This document shows, in pieces, positions 26,803 through 35,736 of a stretch of 64,000 nucleotides of DNA; the first letter of the stretch is position 1; every line of letters begins with the position of its first letter. Source of the stretch: Maribacter stanieri. GTDB lineage: Bacteria > Bacteroidota > Bacteroidia > Flavobacteriales > Flavobacteriaceae. A model generated the notes under the pieces. The model was not told the origin of the DNA and made no database searches. It saw only the letters and a program-made list of their open reading frames with translations. The stretch is taken from positions 2,095,856 to 2,159,855 of the forward strand of contig NZ_FOYX01000001.1 of NCBI RefSeq assembly GCF_900112245.1, read 5' to 3'. Both the position numbers and the translations under genes were made by a program.

Positions 26803-27981
26803 ATGTCCACATCAAGCAGTGAAAGATATCAGCAACGCGGAGTGTCTGCCTCAAAGGAAGATGTACACAATGCTATAAAGAATATTGATAAAGGTCTTTT
26901 TCCAAAGGCATTTTGTAAAATAGTTCCTGATTATTTGACGGGAGATGAAGAGTATTGCTTGGTAATGCATGCAGATGGAGCTGGAACCAAATCTTCTTTG
27001 GCATACATGTATTGGAAAGAAACCGGAGATATATCTGTTTGGAAAGGTATTGCTCAAGATGCTTTGATCATGAATATAGATGATTTAATCTGTGTTGGGG
27101 CTACTGATAATATTATGCTTTCTTCTACCATAGGTAGGAATAAGAATAAAATTCCGGGTGAAGTTCTTTCGGCAATAATTAATGGTACAGAAGAACTGAT
27201 TAACGATTTAGGTGAGTTTGGTATTACTATACACTCAACGGGTGGTGAAACTGCAGATGTTGGAGATTTAGTAAGAACTATAATTGTAGATTCTACTGTT
27301 ACGGCTCGTTTAAAAAGGAGTGATGTTATTGACAATGCCAATATAAAAGCTGGTGATGTAATTGTTGGTTTAGAGTCTTTTGGTCAAGCTAACTATGAAA
27401 AGGAATATAATGGTGGTATGGGAAGTAACGGACTTACTTCTGCTAGACATGATGTGTTTTCGAATTATTTAGCTGAAAAATTTCCTGAAAGTTTTGATGC
27501 AGAAGTGCCTCAAGATTTAGTGTATTCTGGTAATGTGAAATTAACCGATAAGGTTGAAAATTCGCCAATCGATGCAGGTAAATTGGTGCTTTCACCAACA
27601 AGAACATATGCACCAATCGTTAAAAAAATACTTTCAAAATATAGCTCAAACGAAATTCACGGAATGATACACTGTAGTGGAGGGGCGCAAACTAAAATTC
27701 TTCATTTTATTGATGAATTACATGTAGTTAAAGATAATTTATTTAATGTGCCGCCATTGTTTAAACTCATTCAAGAACAGTCTGGTACAGATTGGAAGGA
27801 GATGTATAAGGTGTTTAATTGTGGTCATAGATTAGAATTTTATCTACCTGAGGAAATAGCAAACGACATTATTGAAATTTCTAAAAGTTTTGGTGTAAAT
27901 GCTCAAATTATAGGCAGGGTAGAGGCATCAGATTCAAAAAAACTAACAATTTCAAGTAAGTATGGAACCTTTGTATATTAA
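26803..27981 (+). CDS. purM: AIR synthase-type protein (phosphoribosylformylglycinamidine cyclo-ligase)
   Basis: PurM-fold, ATP-dependent: ADGAGTKSSLAYMYW (ATP/phosphate loop), QDALIMNIDDLICVGA, STGGETADVGDLVRT, and a C-terminal AIRS domain with HCSGGAQTKILHF. This is the Bacteroidetes-type cyclo-ligase, longer (392 residues) and more divergent than the E. coli enzyme (about 345). It is expected to close the imidazole ring of FGAM to AIR in purine synthesis. Other pur genes are not adjacent, although apt and purU lie in the same window. Family sure; the exact reaction is inferred. Confidence 0.88.
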   Translation: MSTSSSERYQQRGVSASKEDVHNAIKNIDKGLFPKAFCKIVPDYLTGDEEYCLVMHADGAGTKSSLAYMYWKETGDISVWKGIAQDALIMNIDDLICVGATDNIMLSSTIGRNKNKIPGEVLSAIINGTEELINDLGEFGITIHSTGGETADVGDLVRTIIVDSTVTARLKRSDVIDNANIKAGDVIVGLESFGQANYEKEYNGGMGSNGLTSARHDVFSNYLAEKFPESFDAEVPQDLVYSGNVKLTDKVENSPIDAGKLVLSPTRTYAPIVKKILSKYSSNEIHGMIHCSGGAQTKILHFIDELHVVKDNLFNVPPLFKLIQEQSGTDWKEMYKVFNCGHRLEFYLPEEIANDIIEISKSFGVNAQIIGRVEASDSKKLTISSKYGTFVY

Positions 27982-28033
27982 GATATACGATTAGAGTAAA
28001 TAAATCGTTCTTTTTGTATAAACCTATCTTGCT

Positions 28034-28477
28034 ATGGAAAGAAAAGAATTTTTACGAACGTTGGGTGCAGGTGCTGCCTTTGCAATTACTTTTCCTTGTT
28101 TAGGAAGCTGTTCAAAAGATAGTACTGTTGAAGGTGATATTGTTACGCCGCCAACAGATGTAGATTTTACTATCGATTTAGAGTCTGCGGAAGCTGCAAA
28201 ACTTGCTAACAATGGCGGATTCATTCTTAAAAATCTCGTAGTTGTCGTTAAGAATTTAGAGGGCGAGTTTGTTGCTGCAACCCAAATTTGTAGTCACGAA
28301 CAATACGATCAGGTTAGATTTATTAATCAAGATGGAGGCTTTTTCTATTGTGATGTTCATGGTTCAAAATTTTCACAGACCGGTACTCCTTTAAATGAAA
28401 TCCCTAACAGCACTTCAAAAGCATTAAAAATATATAATACAGCATTAGAAGGGTCTATATTAAGGGTCTACGAGTAG
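28034..28477 (+). CDS. Rieske [2Fe-2S] lipoprotein
   Basis: The 147-residue protein has an N-terminal ERKEFLRTLGAGAAFA leader reminiscent of a Tat/lipoprotein signal, with Cys26 (GSC) as likely lipidation site. The Rieske cluster ligands are C86-S-H88 and C106-D-V-H109. It should be an exported electron-transfer protein. It is followed closely by apbE, which attaches FMN to exported redox proteins, so the two may serve the same electron-transport pathway. Partner not identified. Confidence 0.85.
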   Translation: MERKEFLRTLGAGAAFAITFPCLGSCSKDSTVEGDIVTPPTDVDFTIDLESAEAAKLANNGGFILKNLVVVVKNLEGEFVAATQICSHEQYDQVRFINQDGGFFYCDVHGSKFSQTGTPLNEIPNSTSKALKIYNTALEGSILRVYE

Positions 28478-28562
28478 CTATTGTATTTTAATTAAATCAA
28501 ATCACCACCAACCTAACTTATTATTCTTTATGTCAATGTCTATCTTTAATTAGAGAAAGTAA

Positions 28563-29549
28563 GTGAGAAAAATTTGTGCCTTAATCTTCTGTATGTTGAC
28601 CTGCTATATGTATGGTCAAGATGAGAAGTACGTGACTGTAAAAAAATCCTACGAAGTAATGGGTGGCGATTTTGATATCACTGTAATTTCTGAAGATGAA
28701 GAGTTAGGGTTTATTTATATACAAGAAGCTCTAGCAGAGGTTCAGAGAATTGAGAAATTAATATCATCTTGGGATGAAAATTCTGAAACTAGTTTAATTA
28801 ATAGAAATGCAGGAATTAAACCTGTACCCGTAAGTTGGGAGCTATTTAAATTAATTGAACGTTCTATTCAAATATCAGAAATAACAAATGGTGCTTTTGA
28901 TATCACTTTTACCGCGCTTAATGATATCTGGAAATTAGACGGTTCTATGGAGGCTATGCCTGCAAAAAACGATGTTGAGGTTCATAAGTCTAAGATAGGA
29001 TACAAAAACATTATACTAAATAGTAAAGATCAAACTGTTTATCTAAGCAAAAAAGGTATGCGTATTTCTTTTGGAGGAATAGGTAAAGGTTTTGCAGCCG
29101 ATAAGGCAAAAGCTTTGTTGGTTTCTAATGAAGTAAAAGCAGGGATTATTAATATAGATGGCGACATCACTACTTGGGGTACAAAAGTTACGGGAGATAA
29201 GTGGTTAATTGGTGTAGTTAATCCTGATTTAAAAGGAGGTATATCTTCTTGGATACCCATTTTAGAATCTTCGGTGGCCACAACAGGTGGCGATGGTAAT
29301 TTTATTATTTCAGAGAATAAAAAATACACCCATATTTTAAATCCTAAAACAGGCTACCCGGCAACGGGAATTAATAGTGTGTCCGTTTTTGCCAAAAGTG
29401 CAGAATTATCGGATGCTTTGGCAACCGCTATTTTTGTAATGGGGTTGGATCACGGTTTGGCGCTAATTAATCAACTTGGAGATACTGAGGTGATTATTGT
29501 TGATAGCACTAATAAAATGTATAAAAGTAATGGAGTCTTGCTTAAATAG
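28563..29549 (+). CDS. apbE: FAD:protein FMN transferase (ApbE)
   Basis: GTG start; a signal peptide (residues 1-18, ending MYG before QDEKY) sends it to the periplasm. MGGDFDITV near residue 34, SSWDENSETSLIN, FGGIGKGFAAD and VATTGGDGNF are ApbE hallmarks, along with ILNPKTGYPA for metal and FAD binding. ApbE covalently attaches FMN to Thr in target flavoproteins such as NqrB/NqrC or RnfG. It lies 85 bases after a Rieske lipoprotein gene and is in the same direction. Full length at 328 residues. Confidence 0.93.
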   Translation: MRKICALIFCMLTCYMYGQDEKYVTVKKSYEVMGGDFDITVISEDEELGFIYIQEALAEVQRIEKLISSWDENSETSLINRNAGIKPVPVSWELFKLIERSIQISEITNGAFDITFTALNDIWKLDGSMEAMPAKNDVEVHKSKIGYKNIILNSKDQTVYLSKKGMRISFGGIGKGFAADKAKALLVSNEVKAGIINIDGDITTWGTKVTGDKWLIGVVNPDLKGGISSWIPILESSVATTGGDGNFIISENKKYTHILNPKTGYPATGINSVSVFAKSAELSDALATAIFVMGLDHGLALINQLGDTEVIIVDSTNKMYKSNGVLLK

Positions 29550-29632
29550 ATTCAAAATTTCAGGTTTTACCTCTCAAATATAATTTTAATTCTTACCCTA
29601 ATAATCGCTTTAGTGTGTCTGTAAATTTATTG

Positions 29633-29640
29633 TAAATTTG
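29633..29640 (+). promoter_or_regulatory. -7 promoter box of prfA
   Basis: TAAATTTG, 21 bases before ATG 29662, matches TAnnTTTG. Confidence 0.5.
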
Positions 29641-29661
29641 CCATACAAGTGAAGTAAGCAT

Positions 29662-30738
29662 ATGATAGACAAGTTAAACATCGTAAAACAACGTTTTGAT
29701 GAGGTTTCAGACCTTATTATTCAACCGGATATTATTACCGATCAGGAAAGATATGTGAAACTCACAAAAGAGTATAAGGATCTTAAGGATTTAATGGAAA
29801 AACGAGAGGAATACCTTGAGTTGACCAATAATATCGCGGAGGCTGAAGAAATTATTGCTGATGGTAGTGATGCAGAAATGCTAGAGATGGCAAAAATGCA
29901 AATGGAGGAAGCTAAAGGTTCGATTCCAAAACTTGAAGAGGATATAAAGCTCATGTTAATTCCTAAAGATCCGGAAGATGCAAAAGATGTAGTTGTTGAG
30001 ATAAGAGCAGGAACTGGTGGAGATGAAGCTAGTATTTTTGCTGGTGATCTTTTTAGAATGTATACCAAATACTGTGAGTCTAGAGGATGGAAAACTAATG
30101 TAATTGACCTTAGTGAAGGTACTAATGGTGGTTATAAAGAAATTCAGTTCGAAGTGACGGGTACAGATGTATACGGTACTTTAAAATTTGAAGCAGGCGT
30201 TCACCGTGTGCAACGTGTGCCACAAACAGAAACTCAGGGTAGAGTGCATACCAGTGCGGCTACTGTTATGGTTTTGCCTGAGGCAGAAGATTTTGACGTT
30301 CAAATAGACCCTAAAGATGTACGTATAGATTTTTTCTGTTCTTCTGGTCCTGGTGGTCAGTCGGTGAATACAACGTATTCGGCTGTGCGTTTAACGCATA
30401 TCCCTACCGGATTGGTAGCGCAATGTCAAGATCAAAAATCTCAGCATAAAAATAAAGACAAGGCATTTAGAGTATTGCGTTCCAGATTATATGATATGGA
30501 ATTGGCAAAGAAACAAGAAGAAGATGCTGCTAAGAGAAATTCACAAGTAAGTAGTGGTGACCGTTCTGCGAAAATTAGAACTTATAATTACCCACAAGGT
30601 AGGGTTACGGATCACCGTGTTGGTTTAACTTTATATGATTTATCTAATATTATTGATGGTGATATTCAGAGAATTATAGATGAATTAAGTTTTGTAGAAA
30701 ATACAGAGAAATTGAGGGAAGCCTCAGAGATTTTTTAG
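29662..30738 (+). CDS. prfA: peptide chain release factor 1
   Basis: The 358-residue protein has a helical N-terminal domain, [22 protein letters not shown] (PCRF domain), [18 protein letters not shown] and the catalytic GGQ at residues 231-233 in [17 protein letters not shown]. The last sequence identifies RF1 rather than RF2. It reads UAA/UAG stops in the ribosome and releases the peptide; Gln233 is the residue expected to be methylated. pyrF follows after 3 bases, indicating one transcript. Confidence 0.96.
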   Translation: MIDKLNIVKQRFDEVSDLIIQPDIITDQERYVKLTKEYKDLKDLMEKREEYLELTNNIAEAEEIIADGSDAEMLEMAKMQMEEAKGSIPKLEEDIKLMLIPKDPEDAKDVVVEIRAGTGGDEASIFAGDLFRMYTKYCESRGWKTNVIDLSEGTNGGYKEIQFEVTGTDVYGTLKFEAGVHRVQRVPQTETQGRVHTSAATVMVLPEAEDFDVQIDPKDVRIDFFCSSGPGGQSVNTTYSAVRLTHIPTGLVAQCQDQKSQHKNKDKAFRVLRSRLYDMELAKKQEEDAAKRNSQVSSGDRSAKIRTYNYPQGRVTDHRVGLTLYDLSNIIDGDIQRIIDELSFVENTEKLREASEIF

Positions 30739-30741
30739 CAT

Positions 30742-31563
30742 ATGACTACCCAAGAGTTAGTTGCCCAAATTCATAAAAAACAGTCCTTTTTATGTATTGG
30801 TTTGGATACCGATTTAGAGAAGATTCCTGCATTTTTGTTGGAAGAGGAAGATCCAATTTTTGCATTTAACAAAGCTATTATTGATGCAACGCATGATTTG
30901 TGCGTTTCCTATAAACCAAACATAGCTTTTTATGAAGCATATGGTGTGCAGGGTTGGTCAGCTTTGCGTAAAACGATTAAGTATTTAAATAAGGAATATC
31001 CTGAGATTTTTACGATTGCAGATGCTAAACGTGGAGATATAGGTAATACCTCTACAAGATATGCAAAGGCATTTTTTGAAGATTTAAATTTTGACTCCAT
31101 AACAATTGCACCCTATATGGGTCGTGATTCTGTGGAGCCATTTTTACAATTTAAGGATAAACACACTATTTTGCTTGCCTTAACATCTAACCAAGGTGCA
31201 TTTGATTTTCAAATAAAAAAAGTTGATGGAAATGAGCTTTATAAAGAAGTACTATCTGTATCTACTACTTATGAAGGGGCAGAGAATTTGATGTACGTGG
31301 TTGGTGCAACCAAGGCTGAATATCTTAAAGAAATTAGAGAAATTGTTCCTGAAAGCTTCTTGTTAGTTCCTGGTGTAGGTGCGCAAGGTGGAAGTTTAGA
31401 AGACGTTTGTAAGTATGGAATGACCAAAGGTGTTGGTCTACTTATAAATTCTTCACGTGGAATAATATATGCGTCAAATCAGGAGGATTTTGCAAGTGCC
31501 GCCAGAATCAATGCAAAAAAATTGCAAGTTTCAATGGAGAAAGAATTAGAAAGGTTAAACTAA
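30742..31563 (+). CDS. pyrF: orotidine 5'-phosphate decarboxylase (type 2 family)
   Basis: TIM-barrel protein of 273 residues with the catalytic D94-A-K96-R-G-D99-I-G-N-T motif and [14 protein letters not shown] at the start, the longer PyrF family also found in actinobacteria. It converts OMP to UMP, the last step of de novo pyrimidine synthesis. The loop [14 protein letters not shown] and [10 protein letters not shown] bind the phosphate. It is translationally close to prfA (3-base gap). Its 3' end overlaps a small convergent gene by 9 bases. Confidence 0.95.
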   Translation: MTTQELVAQIHKKQSFLCIGLDTDLEKIPAFLLEEEDPIFAFNKAIIDATHDLCVSYKPNIAFYEAYGVQGWSALRKTIKYLNKEYPEIFTIADAKRGDIGNTSTRYAKAFFEDLNFDSITIAPYMGRDSVEPFLQFKDKHTILLALTSNQGAFDFQIKKVDGNELYKEVLSVSTTYEGAENLMYVVGATKAEYLKEIREIVPESFLLVPGVGAQGGSLEDVCKYGMTKGVGLLINSSRGIIYASNQEDFASAARINAKKLQVSMEKELERLN

Positions 31564-31749
31564 ACCTTCTAAAGTTCTTTTAATTTTCTGTGCTTTTTGT
31601 TCAAAGAAATCTCCAAATTGAGCATTGGATTGCATGCTTGAAGCTTTCTCTAAAAATGTTTGATATTGATATTCCAATAAGCTAATAATGTCTGTGTTAG
31701 CATCCATTGGTGTTACTGATCCTACTTTGCAATATTGTTTGTTCATCAT
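31555..31749 (-). CDS. small conserved hypothetical protein (64 aa)
   Basis: A 64-residue soluble, helical protein with two adjacent start Mets. It contains [25 protein letters not shown] and ends [13 protein letters not shown]. The sequence is typical of real coding DNA rather than a shadow frame, and it has its own upstream region with pyrF only overlapping at the 3' end. No family recognised; a DNA- or protein-binding adaptor is possible but not shown. Confidence 0.6.
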   Translation of the reverse strand: MMNKQYCKVGSVTPMDANTDIISLLEYQYQTFLEKASSMQSNAQFGDFFEQKAQKIKRTLEGLV

Positions 31750-31972
31750 TCTGATATTATGTTCTTACAAATATACGTTCAGATTTAAGTTTTGGATGTC
31801 GACATGTGGAGCCATACATCTAATTATTAGGTAATATGTCTTTTTTTTAACATTTATGTAGGTGATTATCTAAAAGACCGCTCTTTTTTGGTGAATTCCA
31901 TTTATCGTAAAGGGTATATCAAAAAGAATTGATACATTGTAAATTAACTGAATTTTAAAAGAAGAATATAAA

Positions 31973-32755
31973 TTGCTTCATTATATAACGTATCGTCATA
32001 AATCTTCTACTAAATGGGTGACATTTGTGCATGGCGCAGGTGGCAGCTCGTCAATTTGGTATAAGCAAATACGCGAGTTCAAAAAACATTTTAATGTATT
32101 GCTTTTAGATTTAAGGGGGCATGGTAATTCTAAACCTAGTCTAAAAAATGTTTTTGACGATAAATATACCTTTGATGTAATAACTAACGATATCGTTGAG
32201 GTAATTGATTTTGAGCACATCAAAAAATCTCACTTTGTAGGTATTTCATTAGGTACTATTCTTATTAGAAATTTAGCGGAGAATTATCCAGAAAGGGTAG
32301 AGAGTATGGTTATGGGAGGTGCAATTATGAAATTGAATCTGCGTTCTCAAATATTAATGAAGCTTGGTATTATATTTAAAACTGTTATTCCATATCTATG
32401 GTTATATAAGTTTTTTGCATTTATTATTATGCCAAATAAAAATCATAAAGAGTCTAGATTGCTTTTTGTTCGTGAAGCTAAAAAGTTATATCAAAAAGAA
32501 TTTATTAGATGGTTTAAGCTTACTTCAGAGATAAATCCTTTGCTTCGTTTTTTTAGATCGGCAGATATAAAAATACCAACCTTATATATAATGGGTGAAG
32601 AAGATTATTTGTTTTTACCCAGTATTCGTAAAATTGTAAAATTTCATCAAAATTCAGAACTCTTGGTAGTTGAAGATTGTGGTCATGTAGTTAATGTGGA
32701 ACAACCTAGGTATTTTAATGAAAAAGTAATTGATTATTTAGCACAACAGAATTGA
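31973..32755 (+). CDS. alpha/beta hydrolase
   Basis: TTG start; 260 residues. FVHGAGGSSSIW (oxyanion loop), LLDLRGHGNSKP, nucleophile Ser92 in G-I-S-L-G, MGEEDYLF (acid Asp) and CGHVVNVEQP (catalytic His) complete the triad. No signal peptide is present, so it is cytoplasmic. The substrate is unknown; the fold covers esterases, thioesterases and haloperoxidase-like enzymes. It stands alone between convergent neighbours. A 100-base stretch upstream has no obvious promoter match. Confidence 0.88.
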   Translation: MLHYITYRHKSSTKWVTFVHGAGGSSSIWYKQIREFKKHFNVLLLDLRGHGNSKPSLKNVFDDKYTFDVITNDIVEVIDFEHIKKSHFVGISLGTILIRNLAENYPERVESMVMGGAIMKLNLRSQILMKLGIIFKTVIPYLWLYKFFAFIIMPNKNHKESRLLFVREAKKLYQKEFIRWFKLTSEINPLLRFFRSADIKIPTLYIMGEEDYLFLPSIRKIVKFHQNSELLVVEDCGHVVNVEQPRYFNEKVIDYLAQQN

Positions 32756-32823
32756 TGCTTAATAAAATTATATTCCTATAATTCAAGTTTCTGCTTGTAT
32801 GTAGTTTCGTGTTAAAACAAAAA

Positions 32824-32847
32824 AAACCGATGCTCCCACCGGTTTTA
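32824..32847. terminator. possible bidirectional terminator
   Basis: A short stem AAAACCG with CGGTTTT between two convergent genes; the stem is only 7 bp and the loop large, so this is a weak call. Confidence 0.4.
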
Positions 32848-32854
32848 ACTAACT

Positions 32855-32886
32855 AACTAACTCAAAAAATAACTAACTCAAAAAAT
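32855..32886. repeat. perfect tandem duplication of a 16-bp unit
   Basis: AACTAACTCAAAAAAT occurs twice head to tail (32855-32870 and 32871-32886), preceded by more AACT units, just after the hairpin at 32824-32847. Confidence 0.85.
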
Positions 32887-32965
32887 TGAAAATGAATGCT
32901 TTAATACTGTTCTGTTTAGTTTTTAACGCATAACTTTTTAAGATATTGTTGTTGTTTGTAAAAAT

Positions 32966-33682
32966 CTACTTTTTATCTTGAAGTGCGAATACCTTTTTAA
33001 GGACATCTGTTGTTCTTGAAGATAATTTTGTTCTAATATCTTCCTCTTCTACAGCTATCATTTTATAGACACCAGACAAAGCTTCTTCAGTAACATAATC
33101 AGTTAAATCTGGATTAATATTATTGGTAAGTGGTATTGCGTTGTATTTAGTAATGATGGAACTCCAAATTTTATCAGCACCAACTTTTTTGAAAGAGTTG
33201 CTAATTACCGGATTAAATTTTGCGTATAATTCAGTATTGGTTTTTGTTTCTAAATACGTTGTAGCCGCATTATTACTTCCTAAAAGAATATCCTTGGCAT
33301 CTGTAAAAGACATTTCTTTTACTGCATTAACAAAAATAGGTGTCGCCTCAGATACTGCATCTTCAGCTGCACGATTTAAAACTTTTAAGCCTTCATCTGC
33401 TAAATTACCCAATCCTATATCGCGTAATGTTTTGTCTACCTTCTGTAAATCTTCAGGTAATAAAATTTTCACTAAATCATTTTTATAAAAGCCGTCGGTT
33501 TGTGTTAATTTACTAACCTGCTTTTCAATACCTTGATCAAGAGCTTCTTTAAGTCCGTTTGCAATGGCTTCGTTACTTAAAACTGAATTTGTAGATCCAG
33601 GTAATTGATTTACTACTTGTTGTAATTCATTACATGAAATAGCTAAGAACATGCAAAGGGCTAAACTTATTTTTTTTATCAT
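32966..33682 (-). CDS. DUF4197 lipoprotein
   Basis: The 238-residue protein has a lipoprotein signal ending AISC17. Most of the rest is the DUF4197 domain: LSNEAIANGLKEALDQGIEK, a lysine/leucine-rich helical core, FTDAKDILLGSNNAATTYL and a C-terminal VTEEALSGVYKMIAVEEE segment. The family occurs widely as periplasmic or outer-membrane-attached proteins of unknown function. It precedes nothing obvious; purU lies 31 bases upstream in the same direction, so they could share a transcript. Confidence 0.85.
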   Translation of the reverse strand: MIKKISLALCMFLAISCNELQQVVNQLPGSTNSVLSNEAIANGLKEALDQGIEKQVSKLTQTDGFYKNDLVKILLPEDLQKVDKTLRDIGLGNLADEGLKVLNRAAEDAVSEATPIFVNAVKEMSFTDAKDILLGSNNAATTYLETKTNTELYAKFNPVISNSFKKVGADKIWSSIITKYNAIPLTNNINPDLTDYVTEEALSGVYKMIAVEEEDIRTKLSSRTTDVLKKVFALQDKK

Positions 33683-33713
33683 TATAATTTAATTTATAAG
33701 GGGTTTATTTATG

Positions 33714-34565
33714 TTACGAGAATATTACCGTTTTATTGTTGTAGACCATAGTTTTACGAGCAATATGAAGTTTTACACCTCTAGATAATACGATTTTCTC
33801 CAAATCTCTGCCCTTGGTAATAAAATCCTCAATAGAATGAGAATGTGTTACTGTGGTAACATCCTGCTCTATTATAGGACCTGCATCTAGCTCTTCGGTT
33901 ACGTAATGACTTGTTGCTCCAATGATTTTTACACCTCTCTTAAATGCCGCGTGATAAGGTTTTGCGCCAGCAAATGCGGGTAAAAAAGAATGATGGATAT
34001 TAATTATCTTATTTGGAAATTTATTGATTAGCGTTCCGCTAACAATTTGCATGTACCTTGCCAATACTATAAAGTCAACGTTGTATTTTTTAAGTAAAGT
34101 CAATTGTTCCTTTTCAGCTTCAGTTCTATTCTCTTTAGTGAAAGGAACGTGAAAAAATGGAATATTAAATTGATCAGCAATGTATTTTAAGTCATTGTGA
34201 TTACTTAGAATAAAAGGTATTTCAACCGCTAACTCGCCAGAACGATATCTGCTGAGCAAGTCATAAAGACAATGATTGTATTTAGATACGAAAATTGCCA
34301 TTTTTGGTAATTTATCATCAGTATGTAGGCTCCATTTCATGCTATAGGTAGTAGCTAGTTCTTCTTGAAATAAATGTTTAAAGTGATTTAAATCAGAAAA
34401 ATCATCAGCAAATTCAACAACGGTTCGCATAAAAAAAACGTTTGCCGGTTTGTCTACGTGTTGATCTAGATAAACAATGTTACCTATATTTTTATGAATA
34501 AATCCGGTTACGGTGCTTATAATACCAGCTTGATCCGGACAGTGAATTAGAATAGTTGTTTTCAA
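33714..34565 (-). CDS. purU: formyltetrahydrofolate deformylase
   Basis: An N-terminal ACT domain (TTILIHCPDQAGIISTVTGF) precedes the formyl-transferase domain with NIHHSFLPAFAGAKPYHAAF (catalytic Asn and His) and SHYVTEELDAGPII (catalytic Asp). PurU hydrolyses 10-formyl-THF to THF and formate, balancing one-carbon units and supplying formate for purine synthesis; the ACT domain senses Gly/Met. At 283 residues it is normal length. It is followed 31 bases later by the DUF4197 gene. Confidence 0.95.
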   Translation of the reverse strand: MKTTILIHCPDQAGIISTVTGFIHKNIGNIVYLDQHVDKPANVFFMRTVVEFADDFSDLNHFKHLFQEELATTYSMKWSLHTDDKLPKMAIFVSKYNHCLYDLLSRYRSGELAVEIPFILSNHNDLKYIADQFNIPFFHVPFTKENRTEAEKEQLTLLKKYNVDFIVLARYMQIVSGTLINKFPNKIINIHHSFLPAFAGAKPYHAAFKRGVKIIGATSHYVTEELDAGPIIEQDVTTVTHSHSIEDFITKGRDLEKIVLSRGVKLHIARKTMVYNNKTVIFS

Positions 34566-34650
34566 TTTTTTGGTATTTTGAATGCCAAAAATAGTTCTTA
34601 ATTCTTAAAATGATAGTTATTCTATTTAATTAAGGAAGATAAAAGTGTAA

Positions 34651-35040
34651 TTAAGAATGTTCAGATTTCCAGGCTTTATAAGATTTTCTAAAGCTTTTAA
34701 TCTCTTTTCTAAGTAAATTAATATATTCAGTTTCTTTAACACCGTGTTTTTCTAATCCCATGCAATAAGAGTTGATGTTTCTTATAATAATATTAATATA
34801 AGAGATTGTTTCTAAGCGCTCATTATTACAATTCGAATATTCTACTTGCGCAATTTTTTGAGGTATTAAAATTGAATCTGTTAATATGGAATTCGCCATT
34901 ATATCTCGAAGACTTTTTGACTCGCAAAGGCGCATTAAATCTTTATTAAATGAAACGTACGAAGCAATCTCTCTACTCATTGTACAGAGTTCCAATGCTT
35001 TTCTATAAATAGGCAAGTGTTTAAGACTTCGATATGCCAT
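34651..35040 (-). CDS. predicted four-helix-bundle protein (unknown function)
   Basis: The 129-residue, all-helical, soluble protein begins SLKHLPIYRKALELCTMSREIASY, which resembles the start of the four-helix-bundle family related to 23S rRNA intervening-sequence proteins. The middle (LIPQKIAQVEYSN) also fits. The resemblance is by eye and moderate. It is divergent from the Lrp-type regulator gene, 118 bases apart, and could be its target. Confidence 0.5.
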   Translation of the reverse strand: MAYRSLKHLPIYRKALELCTMSREIASYVSFNKDLMRLCESKSLRDIMANSILTDSILIPQKIAQVEYSNCNNERLETISYINIIIRNINSYCMGLEKHGVKETEYINLLRKEIKSFRKSYKAWKSEHS

Positions 35041-35158
35041 TGTGTGGGGTATTGTTAGTGTTATATAAAATTACGTTAGTTATTTGATAATTTTCTATTG
35101 AATACAAACGTTATTTGTATTTTTACCTTCGATAACAAATAATTAAACACAATAACTT

Positions 35159-35608
35159 TTGAATCCAAAGATAGACGAGCTTAATTGGAAAATACTAAAA
35201 CAATTGCAAGATAATGCTAGGGAATCTTTTGCAAATATTGGGCGTACCGTTGGGCTAACGGCGCCAGCTGTAGCGGAGAGAGTAAAGAAAATGGAAGACC
35301 TTGGTATTATTCTTGGATATAAGGCTACAGTGTCTCATGCTTTAACCGGTCATCAGCTAAAAGCAATTATCACTTTAAGGGCTTTTATGGGTAAATTAAA
35401 ACCATTTTTAGCGGTTGTGCCTTCGTTGCAAGAGGTAATAAATTGTTATCGAATTACTGGTAATGAGAATATAGTTATGGAGGTAGTTTTAAAAGATCAA
35501 TTTCATTTAGAAAAATTTATAGACCAACTTATTCAATACGGTGAAACTAGAACGCATATTGTTCTTTCTCAGGTTATTTCTAATGCGCCAATGCATAAGA
35601 TTAAATAG
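35159..35608 (+). CDS. Lrp/AsnC family transcriptional regulator
   Basis: TTG start; 149 residues. An N-terminal winged HTH (DELNWKILKQLQDNARESFANIG with VGLTAPAVAERVKKMEDLGII) is followed by the ligand-sensing RAM domain with CYRITGNENIVMEVV. These are global or local regulators that respond to amino acids. The divergent neighbour on the left and the unrelated esterase-like gene on the right give no clear target; autoregulation is common in the family. Confidence 0.93.
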   Translation: MNPKIDELNWKILKQLQDNARESFANIGRTVGLTAPAVAERVKKMEDLGIILGYKATVSHALTGHQLKAIITLRAFMGKLKPFLAVVPSLQEVINCYRITGNENIVMEVVLKDQFHLEKFIDQLIQYGETRTHIVLSQVISNAPMHKIK

Positions 35609-35736
35609 CACTATATTAAAATTCTTTTAATTAGCTTTATAATAGGATTTTTGATTTTCATCAATATCCTTTAATACTATTTTTTAAAACACTAATTCTG
35701 AAATGTAATTTTGGCTAGATTTTTGATGAAAAATAC

